The translations under genes were made by a program, and so were the position numbers. 64,000 nt of DNA from Gordius sp. MW1. Lineage: Eukaryota > Nematomorpha > Gordioida > Gordea > Gordiidae. This document shows, one piece after another, positions 48,669 to 60,900 of the stretch. Within the stretch, counting starts at the first letter, position 1. The number at the start of each line of letters is the position of its first letter. Location of the stretch: positions 21,214,060 to 21,278,059 of the forward strand of contig OZ038529.1 in assembly GCA_964036665.1 (NCBI GenBank). Reading direction: 5' to 3'. The notes beneath the pieces were generated by a model. That model did no database searches, was not told where the DNA came from, and saw nothing but the letters and a program-made list of their open reading frames with translations.

Positions 48669-49316
48669 ACTTTGCCGTAAAATAATGTGCAAACGCAAAA
48701 CTACTTAGTTTTACTCGTTATAACATTAAAATAAAGCAAATACCTCAGATTTATCAACTTTTAAAATGAATTTTTAATATAAAAACTATTCAAAATTAGG
48801 CATTTATACAGTTTAACGATGTAAATCCTTTTTACTATAAACTTTTTAAACGAAGGTCAATTATCACAAAATGTGGAATAGAAAATTAGTTTTTTGATTA
48901 AGAACTTTGTTATTCGGGGAAAACCCACACTTTGTCTTTCTAATATATAAATATAGGACACGACCTGTGTTATTCGATTTAATGTGCGTCATTATTGAGT
49001 CATATTACATCATATCACATCATAATATAGCACAAGTGCCTTTGAAATGCGTCACGAGCTCGCCACACAAAACAGGCTCACCAAAAAAGGCTGGGTGGTA
49101 CAAGGGCTTGACCAACTCGGCATTAATATTTTTTGGCACAAATTCCCATTTTTTAATACCCTGAGTGTCGAGATTTTTACTCGCAAAATTAAGACCTATA
49201 GCCTCCTACGCGGCATTCCATCAATAATTTTAATCTTGTGAAAAGAGCTAAACAGAGCTTAACGCGACGTTCGACCGAGCCAGTCTTTTAGAGAGTAAAC
49301 TGTAGGAGTAATTATT

Positions 49317-49447
49317 TTTTTTTTTTTTGGGGGGGGGGGGGGGGGAAGGGGGGATGACAAAATAACGATCCCTTTGCCAATTTTGGTCGCAATATAAAAC
49401 AGAATATTTCAGGTAATTTAGTGGTCCCCTGCCTGGTAACGCTCATG
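49317..49447. mobile_element. GTAGCC MITE, right part, with T/G tract
   Basis: Poly-T followed by about 18 G, then a GCCTGGTAACGCTCATG right end. The left terminus is not visible. Confidence 0.45.
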
Positions 49448-49766
49448 TCATAAGCTTTTGCAATGATTATAGGATTGTGTCCATACGTGAAAAAGTATAC
49501 CTAAGTATATATTACATTTAACTAATGGGAAATCGTTGTCCCTTGAGTAATGCTAACTAATATTTTATGCCCCAGTAGAGCTTGAATAAAAATAATTAAG
49601 CTAATCGATTTAAAAATCAATGAGGGTCATAATTGAAATTGTTAAGGAATCGGCCCGTCTAACTTTCAAAACACCTGTGGGAGTCTTTAATTTATCTACC
49701 TGTGGAGTGGACTTACTATGGGTAACAACTTTTTATTACTTGACATTTGCCTCCTATTCTAATAGC

Positions 49767-50039
49767 CAGGCGCGTAGCCAGGATTTTCTCGAGGGGGAAG
49801 AAAAATTAAAAGAATTTTTCGACACTTTTATTTATAAAGTTACAAAAATAAATTTTGCGTACAATATATGCGAAAATTCAAGGTGCTATATAAGCAGCTT
49901 TGGAAAAATCTCTTCTCTTCCAAGCAACTAAACTATAATATTTTAACCCATTTAATCTAATTATTAATCAATTTTTTTTTCAAATTTTGGTCCAGGGGGT
50001 AGAAAATTCCCGCTTTCTGCCCCCTTGGCTACGCGCCTG
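49767..50039. mobile_element. GCGTAGCC-variant MITE, complete, 273 bp
   Basis: Ends CAGGCGCGTAGCCAGG / CTTGGCTACGCGCCTG, a second terminal variant of the same TIR. Flanks CTAATAGC / CTGATAGC match at 7 of 8. The body (ATTTTCTCGAGGGGGAAG, long AT core) differs from the main family. Confidence 0.82.
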
Positions 50040-50379
50040 CTGATAGCAAAACACTTATCCCCCTGCGACAAAACAAAAATAATTGTAAAATTTTTAAATG
50101 GATGCATAATTAGCTGGGAATAAAATATGACTCATAGATTTAAATTCAAAGGGAAAAATACATATTGGAAGTTGGTAGATAAAATTGTTAATAAAGCCTT
50201 TTTTACTATTATTTTAATTTTATCATTTAAATGTTTTGCCCCAGAATCATTTAAATTTTTCTTCCCTCGGACCATTACAACTTATTCATCACATCCCAAG
50301 TATGATTAAAGACATTTGACAAAATATTTTGCATTATATTTATATTTTTAATCCAAATATCATACTAAATTCAAAATAT

Positions 50380-50472
50380 TGTTGAAATATATTAAAATTA
50401 TGACTAAAATTTCATAAAATGATCATTTTGCCCCTCCCTAAATCATTATTGCCCCCCTCTAATTCCAACCCC
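50380..50472. mobile_element. GTAGCC MITE, internal/right fragment
   Basis: TTAAAATTATGACTAAAATT, GATCATTTTGCCCCTCCCTA and AATCATTATTGCCCCCCTC, ending before the terminus. Confidence 0.6.
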
Positions 50473-51919
50473 CATCCCAAATATTATTGTCTTCTATACA
50501 CAGGTGCGATTCATAATGTAACACCACGGTAGGTAAACGATGCTACCATTTTAATTCCATTCCACGGAGTTGATATTCATTCTAAATTTAGAGTCGCAAT
50601 AATATTAGCATAGGTACTGTGTGAAAAAAAGAATGGAGCCTCCTTTGTGACAAAAACTCTTATGCGACAAAAATGGTGGAAACACCTAAAAGGTCGCGCT
50701 GCAAAGTATTTTAGGAATGCTGCCATTAAACGACATATTACGTCATTCTATGCTGTAGGTAAGTATATAGTATATACATCAAAGTAGTAAATGCAAGTAG
50801 GACATTCCTTTGTCGTTTAATTGTGTGGAGATAAACATGTTCAGGAAGTGAATAAAAGGGGGAATTTACCTAACATTATTATTAAACAACGATTATTATG
50901 CCGCTAAAAGTAATTAAATAAAATTTTCTTAACAAAGATTGTATAAGCGAGATAAGTTATGGCTGACTCTAAGTTATTTTGCACAGTAAACACAGTTGAA
51001 TTTGACAAGTTAAAATTTCTAAATTTATGAGGGCAAAATAGAGAAAAGTTGGCTCGATAAGAACACCGAAATCAGTCACCTTCCGCTCAAAACAACTTTT
51101 GTTATAGCAGATAAATGCAATGTTTGGCATGCAAATATAAGATAATAAAGGAAAATTGTGACGAGAATTCGTGATTTTAGTCTCCTAATTTGGCGGTCAG
51201 CAAAATGCATGTGATGTTATTAAGTAAGACTGTCATCTAGAGCCTAATTACTCAAAACACTTGACAACAAATGGCAAAAAAAAAAATCGAAATTTTTACT
51301 TTGAAATCACGATCGCATATAGCATGTTTCAAAAAATAACAAAAAATCATATAGACAATTTTCAACAAGTGTTTTTTATTAATTATAAATATAAACACTA
51401 ACTAATACACGATTTAGGGTAAAGGCCGCGAATAAAAAAGTATTCTTCATACATACAAAGCTCCAAAGAATCGTAGGTGCGAGTTTATAAATAATAAATG
51501 CACAAACATATAATACGGTATTACTACTAACCACAATATAAAAAATAGATACATATAAAATAACGATAAAAATCGCCTCTTAGAGATGCCTTGTCATAGA
51601 TTGCAATGTCGACGGAATGAAAAAAACGAAAATTTTTCCACATTTTCGTATATTTTGCGTTGGGTTAGCGATAAAAAATTTACCGTAATAAATATTGCAT
51701 TATGCGAGGATTATGGAGCGCCTGCTCGTACACAATAAGGCGAAATGATAAGGGACGTTCACAAAAAAAAAAAAAATTATGAGCATGACAAGCATACTAA
51801 GGGTAGAAAAGTTATGTTAAAAGCATTTTCCAAAAATGTCTCTGTCATTCCAAGCAAATTGTGGGAAATCTTGATATTTCCCTGTTGATAACAACTTAAA
51901 AATAAATTTTTTAAATCAT

Positions 51920-54900
51920 TCAAACGATAGAGGGTAGAGGGGGTGCAAATATGAGATGCTGAAATTTTATTAACACCTCAACGACGGCCCCTTCAAATTT
52001 GATGGTCGAAAAAGATTCTTGCATCGCAATTTTGCCCTGCTGATCCGAATAGGAATCCAGATTTCGGAGGAGATTGGGCGCGAAGACCATGGCTAAATTA
52101 CTGGCGCTCATTAAATTTACCCTCTGATGATCGGAAACTCTAAATGCGCAAAGAAAAATATTTAAAATTTGTTTAAATTTTTGCCAGGTTACATGGACGT
52201 AGCCAAAAGGGGGGAGGCAGACAGGGGTGGTTGCCCCCTATAAAATCCAAAATTTTCATTAAAATTTCAAAAAATGACCATTTTGCCCCTCTCTAATTCC
52301 AATGCTGGCTACGCTAAAGGCAGGTCAAATATAAATTACCTCTTTAAATGCGCCATGAGACTTTTCAGGGTAGTATAATGCGGTAAAGGTAACAAGGAGC
52401 TCGCAGTTTTTAAAGCTTCAAGTTGTTGATCCAATGTTTCCATTTCTAAAATAAAATAATAAAGCTAAATTTATTATAAATTGCATAGCAATTAAAAATC
52501 CGATGTTACGCGTTTTAACCTCTTACTGAGTTTTAAAATATTTTAGAAAACAACCCTTAATTATATTTTTAAATAATAGTTTTATCATTTTACCTAACTT
52601 GAGAGTTTCAAAAAAGAACCTTTAAATAACATCCATCAAAAGAATTTTTTGTAAGGAAAGGTTATTTTCAAAATTATTTGCATACTTAGGGCGTCGAGAA
52701 AGTGCTGGTAGGCATCGAAAGTTATGAGAGGGATGGGTAAAAGTCTGAAATACAACTTCAATACACCGGCCACCACATTGATATCCTTGAATTGTACGCA
52801 TTCCGTGCCGTGTGAAATTATTCCTACAAAATCGAATGCAAATCTTTCGATTAAAGTAAATCTTTTTCTTATAACTAACTAAACAAATCATTTAATCTAA
52901 TGTAGTGACCATAGTCTAAATTACAGAAAAGTTTGTTAAACCAAATAACATATTTAGAGAGAAGCAAAGGTAATTACCGCTGTCAAAATATTGCCGCAAC
53001 GTTTCAATGTCTTCGGCATAGCCGGGTACCCTGTATATACCTTCGGAGTCGATTCCTAAGTATAAAAAGGTGAACATATGGGATCAGGGATTTGCGAAAT
53101 TTCCATAAATTTTCTTATAAAATTGTAAATAATTCGTATAAGAAATAATAGCTAAATGAGCTCCCTCAAAAATGTTTAGGTTGTAATAACACAATTGCTA
53201 TGCCAGAAAATTTTTAACTAAAATGTTAGCAAGTATCTAAAATTATGGTTGATTTGGGGGGGGGGGGGGGGTGGGGGAGCAGGGAAAGAATCTCCCAAAA
53301 TTGATTAAAAACTAAATTTATAATGAAAATGGTGTACCAACCCCACCGAACTTTTAAACCATCTCCCTTCAGGCATTTCAGAAACACCCCCTATGTAAAA
53401 CCTTTATTAGACCGAATTCCAACAATAATTTTAATTAATACAAACAGAAGAGATCAATATTTCAGGGCCTTACTAAATGTAAAAGAATCGACTTAATTTG
53501 CGAAAGCATGATGGGATTTTTAAGCAATCTGCTATATATACTTTATAACTTTACCTTGCTACACCTCTGAGTCTAGTTGACGATTAGCTCTCCAAAATAA
53601 ATTCCTTTGTTTATATAATAGCTACATTACTTAATAATTCAATTTTTTTATCAGTTATATATGTCATCAAAGTTAGGGCAACATAAAGTATATAACATTA
53701 ATTCATGCCGAAAGCAATTAAATTGCTCTAACTTCAAGATCTATAAAAAAACCTACCAAGCCTATCCAATTAGAAAAAAACAGCTACACTACTACGGGTT
53801 TGATGCATATGGTCGAAACCGAGGGACTTTATTACATTTACTAAGCGACGATTTAATAAGAAACCCACGCAACCATAAGATCATTGTAACATCCCCCCCC
53901 CCCCGTCTTAACCAAACAATTCCATTTCAGTGATAGGTAGAAACAAATCTGTTTAAAGACTGTATAATAATTAAAATTGAATTAAAAACACGAACAAATG
54001 CCAACCCAAAGAAGCTATGGGTTGAAGGCCTACGGTAAGGACGGGAGGATCTAAAAATCTCCCAAAATCCTCCCATAAATTAAATAGGGACTCCCATTCA
54101 ATTTATTGCAAATGATATAGTCCACCTTTCCACAGCATATTAAGCATATATCCATTAGTCGATTAATAAATGTATGGTAGACCCTTGGTTTTAGTCGAAT
54201 AAGCGTAACCAGACCAAACTTTTTTTGGCCTGTTTTTCTTGGTCGACCTCTAGCTTAGGCGAAATTTGAAAAAACAGACCAGAATCGATCGTTAGTCCTG
54301 GTTCAACCAATGGTCGACCAAACCAAACCCAACCGTTTTTACAACACTGCGCCTTACGAATCAAAATCAAAATAACCCACACAAACAAATAGTCTTAATC
54401 AGGCCAAGAAAAAAACAAGGACAAACCCGAAGATTCGATGATTTTGGAGCATATAGTGAGAACGAGGGGTTCCGTCAAATTCAGCGATCCAACGTGACAA
54501 CTAAGGTCCACCCCGAATATGCGACATTTCAGCCATTTCTTGTTCGCCTCGGGTGCGCAATCGTAGGGTATGCGGGCCGAACATCGTTTGTGCACGGCCA
54601 GGCCACAGTCTTTACACCGAACGCCCTGGGCTACGAGGCCCCACATGAAATTCCCACAAAAATCGCACCAATGCATGCCTTTGAACGTGTGAACCTGGAT
54701 AAAATAGCGGAAGTACGAGTTAATATATACAGGGTATAAATCTTAAAACCCGGGCCAGAGCTCAGATTTATTAGAACTTCTCTGTCGTAACCCGGCCTGG
54801 CCCGATTCTCTTAATCATCTGCCCCCCCCCCCCAAAGACTTCTTTGTGTCCGCCCGGCCATGCCCGAATTAGAAAAGTTGCCCGAACTGCCCGGTCCGAA

Positions 54901-57900
54901 ATAATGTGTTTTAAAATTTTTAGCACAAAGATTATTATATTTTTAAACAATTTTATCTTAATTTTTGATATTTTTTGGATAAAAACTAGGTTTAACCAAC
55001 ATTATTAAATCAAATTAAAAACTGACAAGTTATACCTAAAAACAATATAATACATTATTTTAGAAACAATATTGAGCCCGAATTTTGTTATGGTGCCCGA
55101 CCGAAAGTCAAAATTTACGGCAGTTGCCCGGCCCGTTGATCGGGCGGGCAGGTTCGGGCAGCGGACCCAAAATTTCTGGTCTCTGTTCCAGGCGAGTTTA
55201 ACTAACATTTATGTGCTTTTTGGCCGGACTTTTTATAATAACTCGGTCAACAATCCTTTATACAATGTAGGACTGACTAAGGAATAAATAAAACGAGGCT
55301 AATAATTAAGACCGGAAAGTAACGACCATAATATCCATTGGACATCATAAATTTCACCATAATGTTAGAGCCTATTTAGTCACATGGTCGTTTTAGAGGC
55401 TTAGGCAGTTTCCAAAATAATAGGAGTACTAACATTGGATTAAGATAGTGGGAAAAATTGCGTACACATTATAAATCAACCGGATCTTAACTTGGGGTCC
55501 AGGAGATGTAAATAAATAATTAATTTATACTATTCATTTTTAAAAACATGAAACAAATTACAATTAACAACATACAAAATTAGTCAAAAGCTAATGTACC
55601 AACGGTTAAATCTAAAACGTTTTTGTTCTTGTCTTTTTATCACGGTATAATTACCATTTTTATGGTAAGGCGTCGTTTACTATAAAAAGACAAAAATAAC
55701 TTGGTTAGGGTTAATCAACGACTATATCAGGGTTAAAAATGGTCTGTGAAAAATTGCAGTGTAATTGGATTGAGTTCAATCAGATAGATAATACGATTTT
55801 TTAGTTAGTTAGTATTTATAAAATACGTCCATTTCAAAAAGCAAGATCTTTTGTAAAAACTTACCTTAAAAACGTGGGCTTTTTCATAATTCGGCGGTGC
55901 TTCGTTATGATATCCCGAATCGCAGGTCTAAACAGATAAATACATAAAATATTATATGCTTTCCTTCTATCGATAACATAATAATATGACAACGTTTTTA
56001 GACGCGTATCCAAAAATTTGGAAATTTATTAAAATTATAGCTAAAATTTCGAAAAAAGATCATTTTACCCCTCCCTGAATCCTTAATGCCCCCCTCTAAT
56101 TCCAATGATGGCTACGCCCATGAATCCCGTCGTACTATTTATGTGATTCACAAGTCTGCATGCCAATATAAGGATGTTATTGGCTGTAATATGGTTGGAT
56201 CGAGAACAAAGCTAAGCTATTATTAATTTTGTTGTTTTATACCAAAAAATAAGCTTTAACCATCTTTTATTCATTTAGTATTGGCCATTTCATGCCAGAC
56301 CAGATCAAAATGGAACAAAAACACTACCAAGTTTTTCAAAGCCATAGAGCCTAAATACATATTCATATAGCGAAGCCATGGTGATAATAATCTAAGGCTT
56401 AAAAGATCTTCTTATTAGAAAAGTTTGGTATAAATCAATATAAATGTGTATTTGCAGGTGTCAAACCTTGGTAGTTTTGCTAATTTGATCAGAAAAATTT
56501 GCTTTTAAACACCCCTTGATTATAAGTTTTAATTTTAAAAACAGGACTAACATCATGTAAAATAAAAGCGTCAGCTGTATTCTCGTGGGGTCAAACAGAC
56601 CCCAGTCTTCCGTTTAACAGTAAAACACTTTTCAGCAGTCAATAAAACTAAAGCTCAAATAAAAAGCGGCGTATAACGCGTATGAGGCATTACGTTATTA
56701 AGGGTATGCGACAGAGGACTGTTTCGATTGGAGGTGCGCGAACGGAGCGAACTAGAGCCCTCGCTACTGCTCTTACTTTCACCGTTGAGCGGCCCAGAGG
56801 CCAGCCCATGGCCCAATTTATTATCGAGGCCACTCTCGAGCTTAGGCTCTTTCTCATTTTCGGCCCCGTTACAAAGCGTCGTCTCAATATGGATTTTCTC
56901 AATTTTGGCGTTCGGGCCTTGGGCCTGCTTGTCTCCAGCCAAAAAAGGTATCAGGGGCCGGCGGGGTTGATTGCCCTTACGTTGCGCATTAATCATGTTG
57001 GCTCCTTGCTTTCTGGCAACATCTTCGGGTGGTACACATTGCACGGCGGTGGAGGGTCCGGGGGTAGAGGAAGAGATAACGGCGGAGAAACGAGATGTTA
57101 AGGCAGAGGGTGGGGGTGGTGGTATAATCACTTCTACCACTTTGTCCTGTAAGCAACACGGTTTGTGTAAAAAGGGAAAACCATTTATTTCGATAGAAAA
57201 GCTTTAAGCATTTTGCTTGATAAATTATAAATAGATTCCACTCGAAGAATTACAGTATATTAATTAGCGTTGTAAAAAGGGCTGGGTTTTGTTTGGTCGA
57301 CATTTGAAGTTTTTGGTCTCTTTATGTTAAGTCGGCTTCTACTAAGAAAAACATACCAAAAAATCGCAGGTTTGTTTATATTTAGTCGACTAAAACCAAA
57401 GGTTGACCAAACAAAACCCAGCCGTTATTTCAACACTCCTGTATACAATAGACATAATTAAAACGGTGGATTCATGATTGTCAAACAAACAGGATTTTGA
57501 TGCCATTACCTCTAGTATACCAAAAGCCAACCTTTTGGGCATTCCGGGCGGTTTAGGTTGCGCTGCCTTGATGAAGCGTCCTTTAAAATCATTCTTCACG
57601 TCGGCAGAATGGCTTAAAGGCTTAGCAGTAGAATATCGATGCTGAAGAATTCTCCCGTTGATTTTTTCAAGCTCCAACAGGCTAACATCTTTACCATTGC
57701 TACTAAGGGCAGAGACAGTGGGCGTGGGGGGCAAAGGGGGATTTTGCGAGGGTCTCGCCAGGGGCACGGGCGTTAATAAGGGTCTGTGTTGGGTGCCGTA
57801 TTTCAAGCTACCGAACGGGTTCGGGTAAAAGGCGTTGGAACTTAAACTCGTGATCGATCCCATGATATTGGAGGAGGTTCCGTTGAAAACTCTGACAGAT

Positions 57901-60900
57901 CGTCTAGCCATGTTAGATGTACCTGTGGTGGTAGTGGCCTGAACTAATATTTAGACCAAAATTAAAATTATATAATTTTTATTAGTGACAAAAGTTAGGT
58001 TGTAGAGCCTACACGTAACAAAAGTAACCATGTCATAATAAAAATTCAACGATTTTAACGGACATTAACTATGGATTAATTTAGATTTAAACATTCAACG
58101 TATATAAGTGATTATTTGAAATGCAAAATTAAATATTAGCGAAGCTACAAAATTGTAAAAAAAGACTGCATGTTACTTCGAGCCATTATGTAAAAAAGAG
58201 TTAATTCCTAGAGTTTCTCCTGCTTGAGACAGCCTATCCATTAAATTTTTAAGGTATATTTAGTTAATGTGATCAATTTTAAAGAAGGCTATTACCCAAA
58301 ATAACTTTATGCCAAACTTTTTATCTGTTGCTGAACATTATAAAAGTATGGATTTTTTAACCTAATTGTGACTTTAAAGAACTTGTCAAAGCTATGTAAG
58401 GATAACATATAATACAATTACTATTGTGAAAGGGTTCGGATTTAGAGTTGTTTAAAGTGATAGTTGATCCCTGGAAACCTTTCTTTTTTCTCATGACTAC
58501 GCAAGGCTGAAAGCTGTTCATAATTTGAGGTGTGTTCGCATCGGTATTAAGCGCGTTATCTGAGCATTCAGTTCCGGAGTTGGCAATGGCTGGAACAAAA
58601 TGATTTTGTTCATTTCCTAAATCTGCCTGGGCTCCCGTGTTTTCCTCGAGCTCGTCGGTTGTTTGGCTTATCAAGCCTAGTAGTAAGCATAAAAATATAA
58701 AGCATTTTTAAATTCATAGACTTTATTATAAGTAAAGTTTTTTAAAAATAATCGCTTAATTGTCATCTTTCAATTGTTTTTAGGTGATTTTTATAATTTT
58801 CTAAGTGAAAGATTTTATGCGGGGAAAAAATAAAAGGTAAGGTTGGTAGGAAGGTGCACCTAATGGGCGTAGTTGTCGCAATAAATTAACGTTGTTGGTC
58901 GTTTTAATGCATGTAAAGGACATAACGGTCCTATAACAAAAATTATTATTGTTACAAATAAGTTATGAGACTATCAGTTTTTTGATGAAAAAAGGATCCA
59001 AATTTGTCCACACCACGATAACTCAAAGAATTGCAAATAAATTAAATTACCCCCGTAAATAAAAAAACCGAACCCGGACTCATAAATAGGTCTATACTTA
59101 TAAAGCCCAGCGGAGCTATAATTCCTTAAAACGCGAATAATCACTCTGTAAATTTGTTTAAAACCTAGGCCGTAGGAAAAATTTTATATTACTTCTTTAA
59201 AATAAGGAGTTTCATTATGAAATCTCCAATCAAATTTTTCGCTCAATATAAAAAAGACTATTTTATCTATGGAAAACCATGGAAAAACACAGAACTTGAA
59301 CATAAAAACTCATATTTAACAACCAAAAAGCGAACTTAGAATAAATGATAATGACGTGTGTACCCATTTTACGACCACCGAGATGGGGGGAAGGCAAGGG
59401 GGTAAATAGGCTAGTTTGGGGTGGGTATTCTTTCCTACTCATCAAGCAACTTTTGGGATGAATAGCGTTGGCGCTACTCCTATGTAAAGTTGGCTTTAAA
59501 GTAACGCTGGCTTGGTATTGAATTTTGGTGAGGCATTTCGAAAATCGACTTCTTGTGATATTACTGGTAGCAAGCGATTTAGAGCTGATATTGAATGGAG
59601 GTTCTTCCAGCAGAGTTGGTACGCTGAATCTTCTATTATAATTCCCGGGTCGGGCCTTGGGTTGGTATACACTTTCTCCCCAGGCACTACCGTTTTCAAC
59701 ACCCATTTTGGCTGTAAGTTAGAACATTTAAAGGTCGTGTAGTGGCAAACGGGCATAAAATTTTTATTTAAAACTTATGGGCGTAGCCAGGAATTGCAAT
59801 GCTTTTTAATTATTTAATGCAAATGGAGTTAATTTTTCAAAAAACATTATAATGCACCTCCGTTCATCTTTAATGTACCCTTCTAAATCAAATCCTGGCT
59901 ATGCCCATGGTTAGGTTTGTAAAAAACGTACAGAATTCGAGTTTAACTTTTGGTTTGATAAATTTAATAATAATATTTGATCTGACTAGAGACTTTTATT
60001 GTTAGCTTTTGATTTGTATAACTTGTGCTAATTTTAAGAGCTTTATATAAGCATAATTTTCTCTGTTTTAACAATGCCGTAACCAATAGGAAACTATAAG
60101 GCAATAGTTAAAATATCTAGTCAGAAGTTTAAAAACATTTTATCACAATTTAGCTAGCCAAGCTAAAGTCCAATAAAGAGAAGTCGCAGTGGTTGTAAAT
60201 ATAACGTTAACCATTTGCCAGAGAAATGGTTTATTAAAATCTACATATTAGTTCTCACAAGATTGACATAACTTTTGGAAATAACAAGTCAAAGAAATTT
60301 CTAAATTGCCACTGAAAAGTATTTTGCTTAATAATAAAAGATATAGTTTGAAAATTTAACCATGGAATTATCATCAACTAAATAATATTTAAATGATTTA
60401 ACAAAATATATATTTAAAATAATTACTGTACCCAGATTTGTGGGCAAGTTATTGTAAAATTTCTTGGGTAAATTAGTTTGTTTCATATTAACAGCAGTTG
60501 ATGTGATGAGATTTCTCTGTTTGCCTCTGAGAGTTATATAGGGAGAGTTTTCGTAGATAGCTTGTTCAGCCATATTTTCTAAATATTGTCGAGCTTTAGC
60601 TTCTACGTGCATTGTTATTAGGCCATCAGCTACGAGAGATTCCAAGGAAGACACCCTCTTTTCACCTACATAATGTCTTTTGCCATCGTAAAACAATTTG
60701 TAATTCTTATTACAACCTCCATACCTAAATAAAGTATTACGTATGTAAAATAAAAATAATATTATGGAATAGAATTACAGTTAAAGACTAATTAAAAATA
60801 TTGCTTGTCTAAACTTAATTATAAATATATTTAAATTAAAAATAAAATATAGCAAATATTAATAAATGATATTACACAGTTTTATCAAACAATATAAGTA

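Larger units (their letters stand above)
32696..51919. other. Repeat-rich intergenic region
   Basis: About 19 kb dominated by GTAGCC MITEs between 33.4 and 50.5 kb (listed singly), with AT-rich unique sequence between them. AATAAA at 33031 may end the 31028 transcript. A TTTATT near 51375 could end the chimaerin transcript (minus strand). Short ORFs, for example 35865-36080 and 47411-47650, show no recognisable protein signature. I see no other gene. Confidence 0.6.

Noticed and set aside
53661..53933. 90-aa ORF in a chimaerin intron
   Set aside because: Opposite strand to the gene, AT-driven composition, ends in a poly-C tract; no protein signature.
56682..57207. Plus-strand ORFs of up to 139 aa opposite a chimaerin linker exon
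   Set aside because: The minus-strand frame joins in phase with both neighbouring exons; the plus-strand frames have no splice or start support.
57390..57509. Open frame continuing past the chimaerin exon into a MITE
   Set aside because: A good donor at 57509 (GAG|GTAATGG) precedes it, and the extension is transposon sequence.
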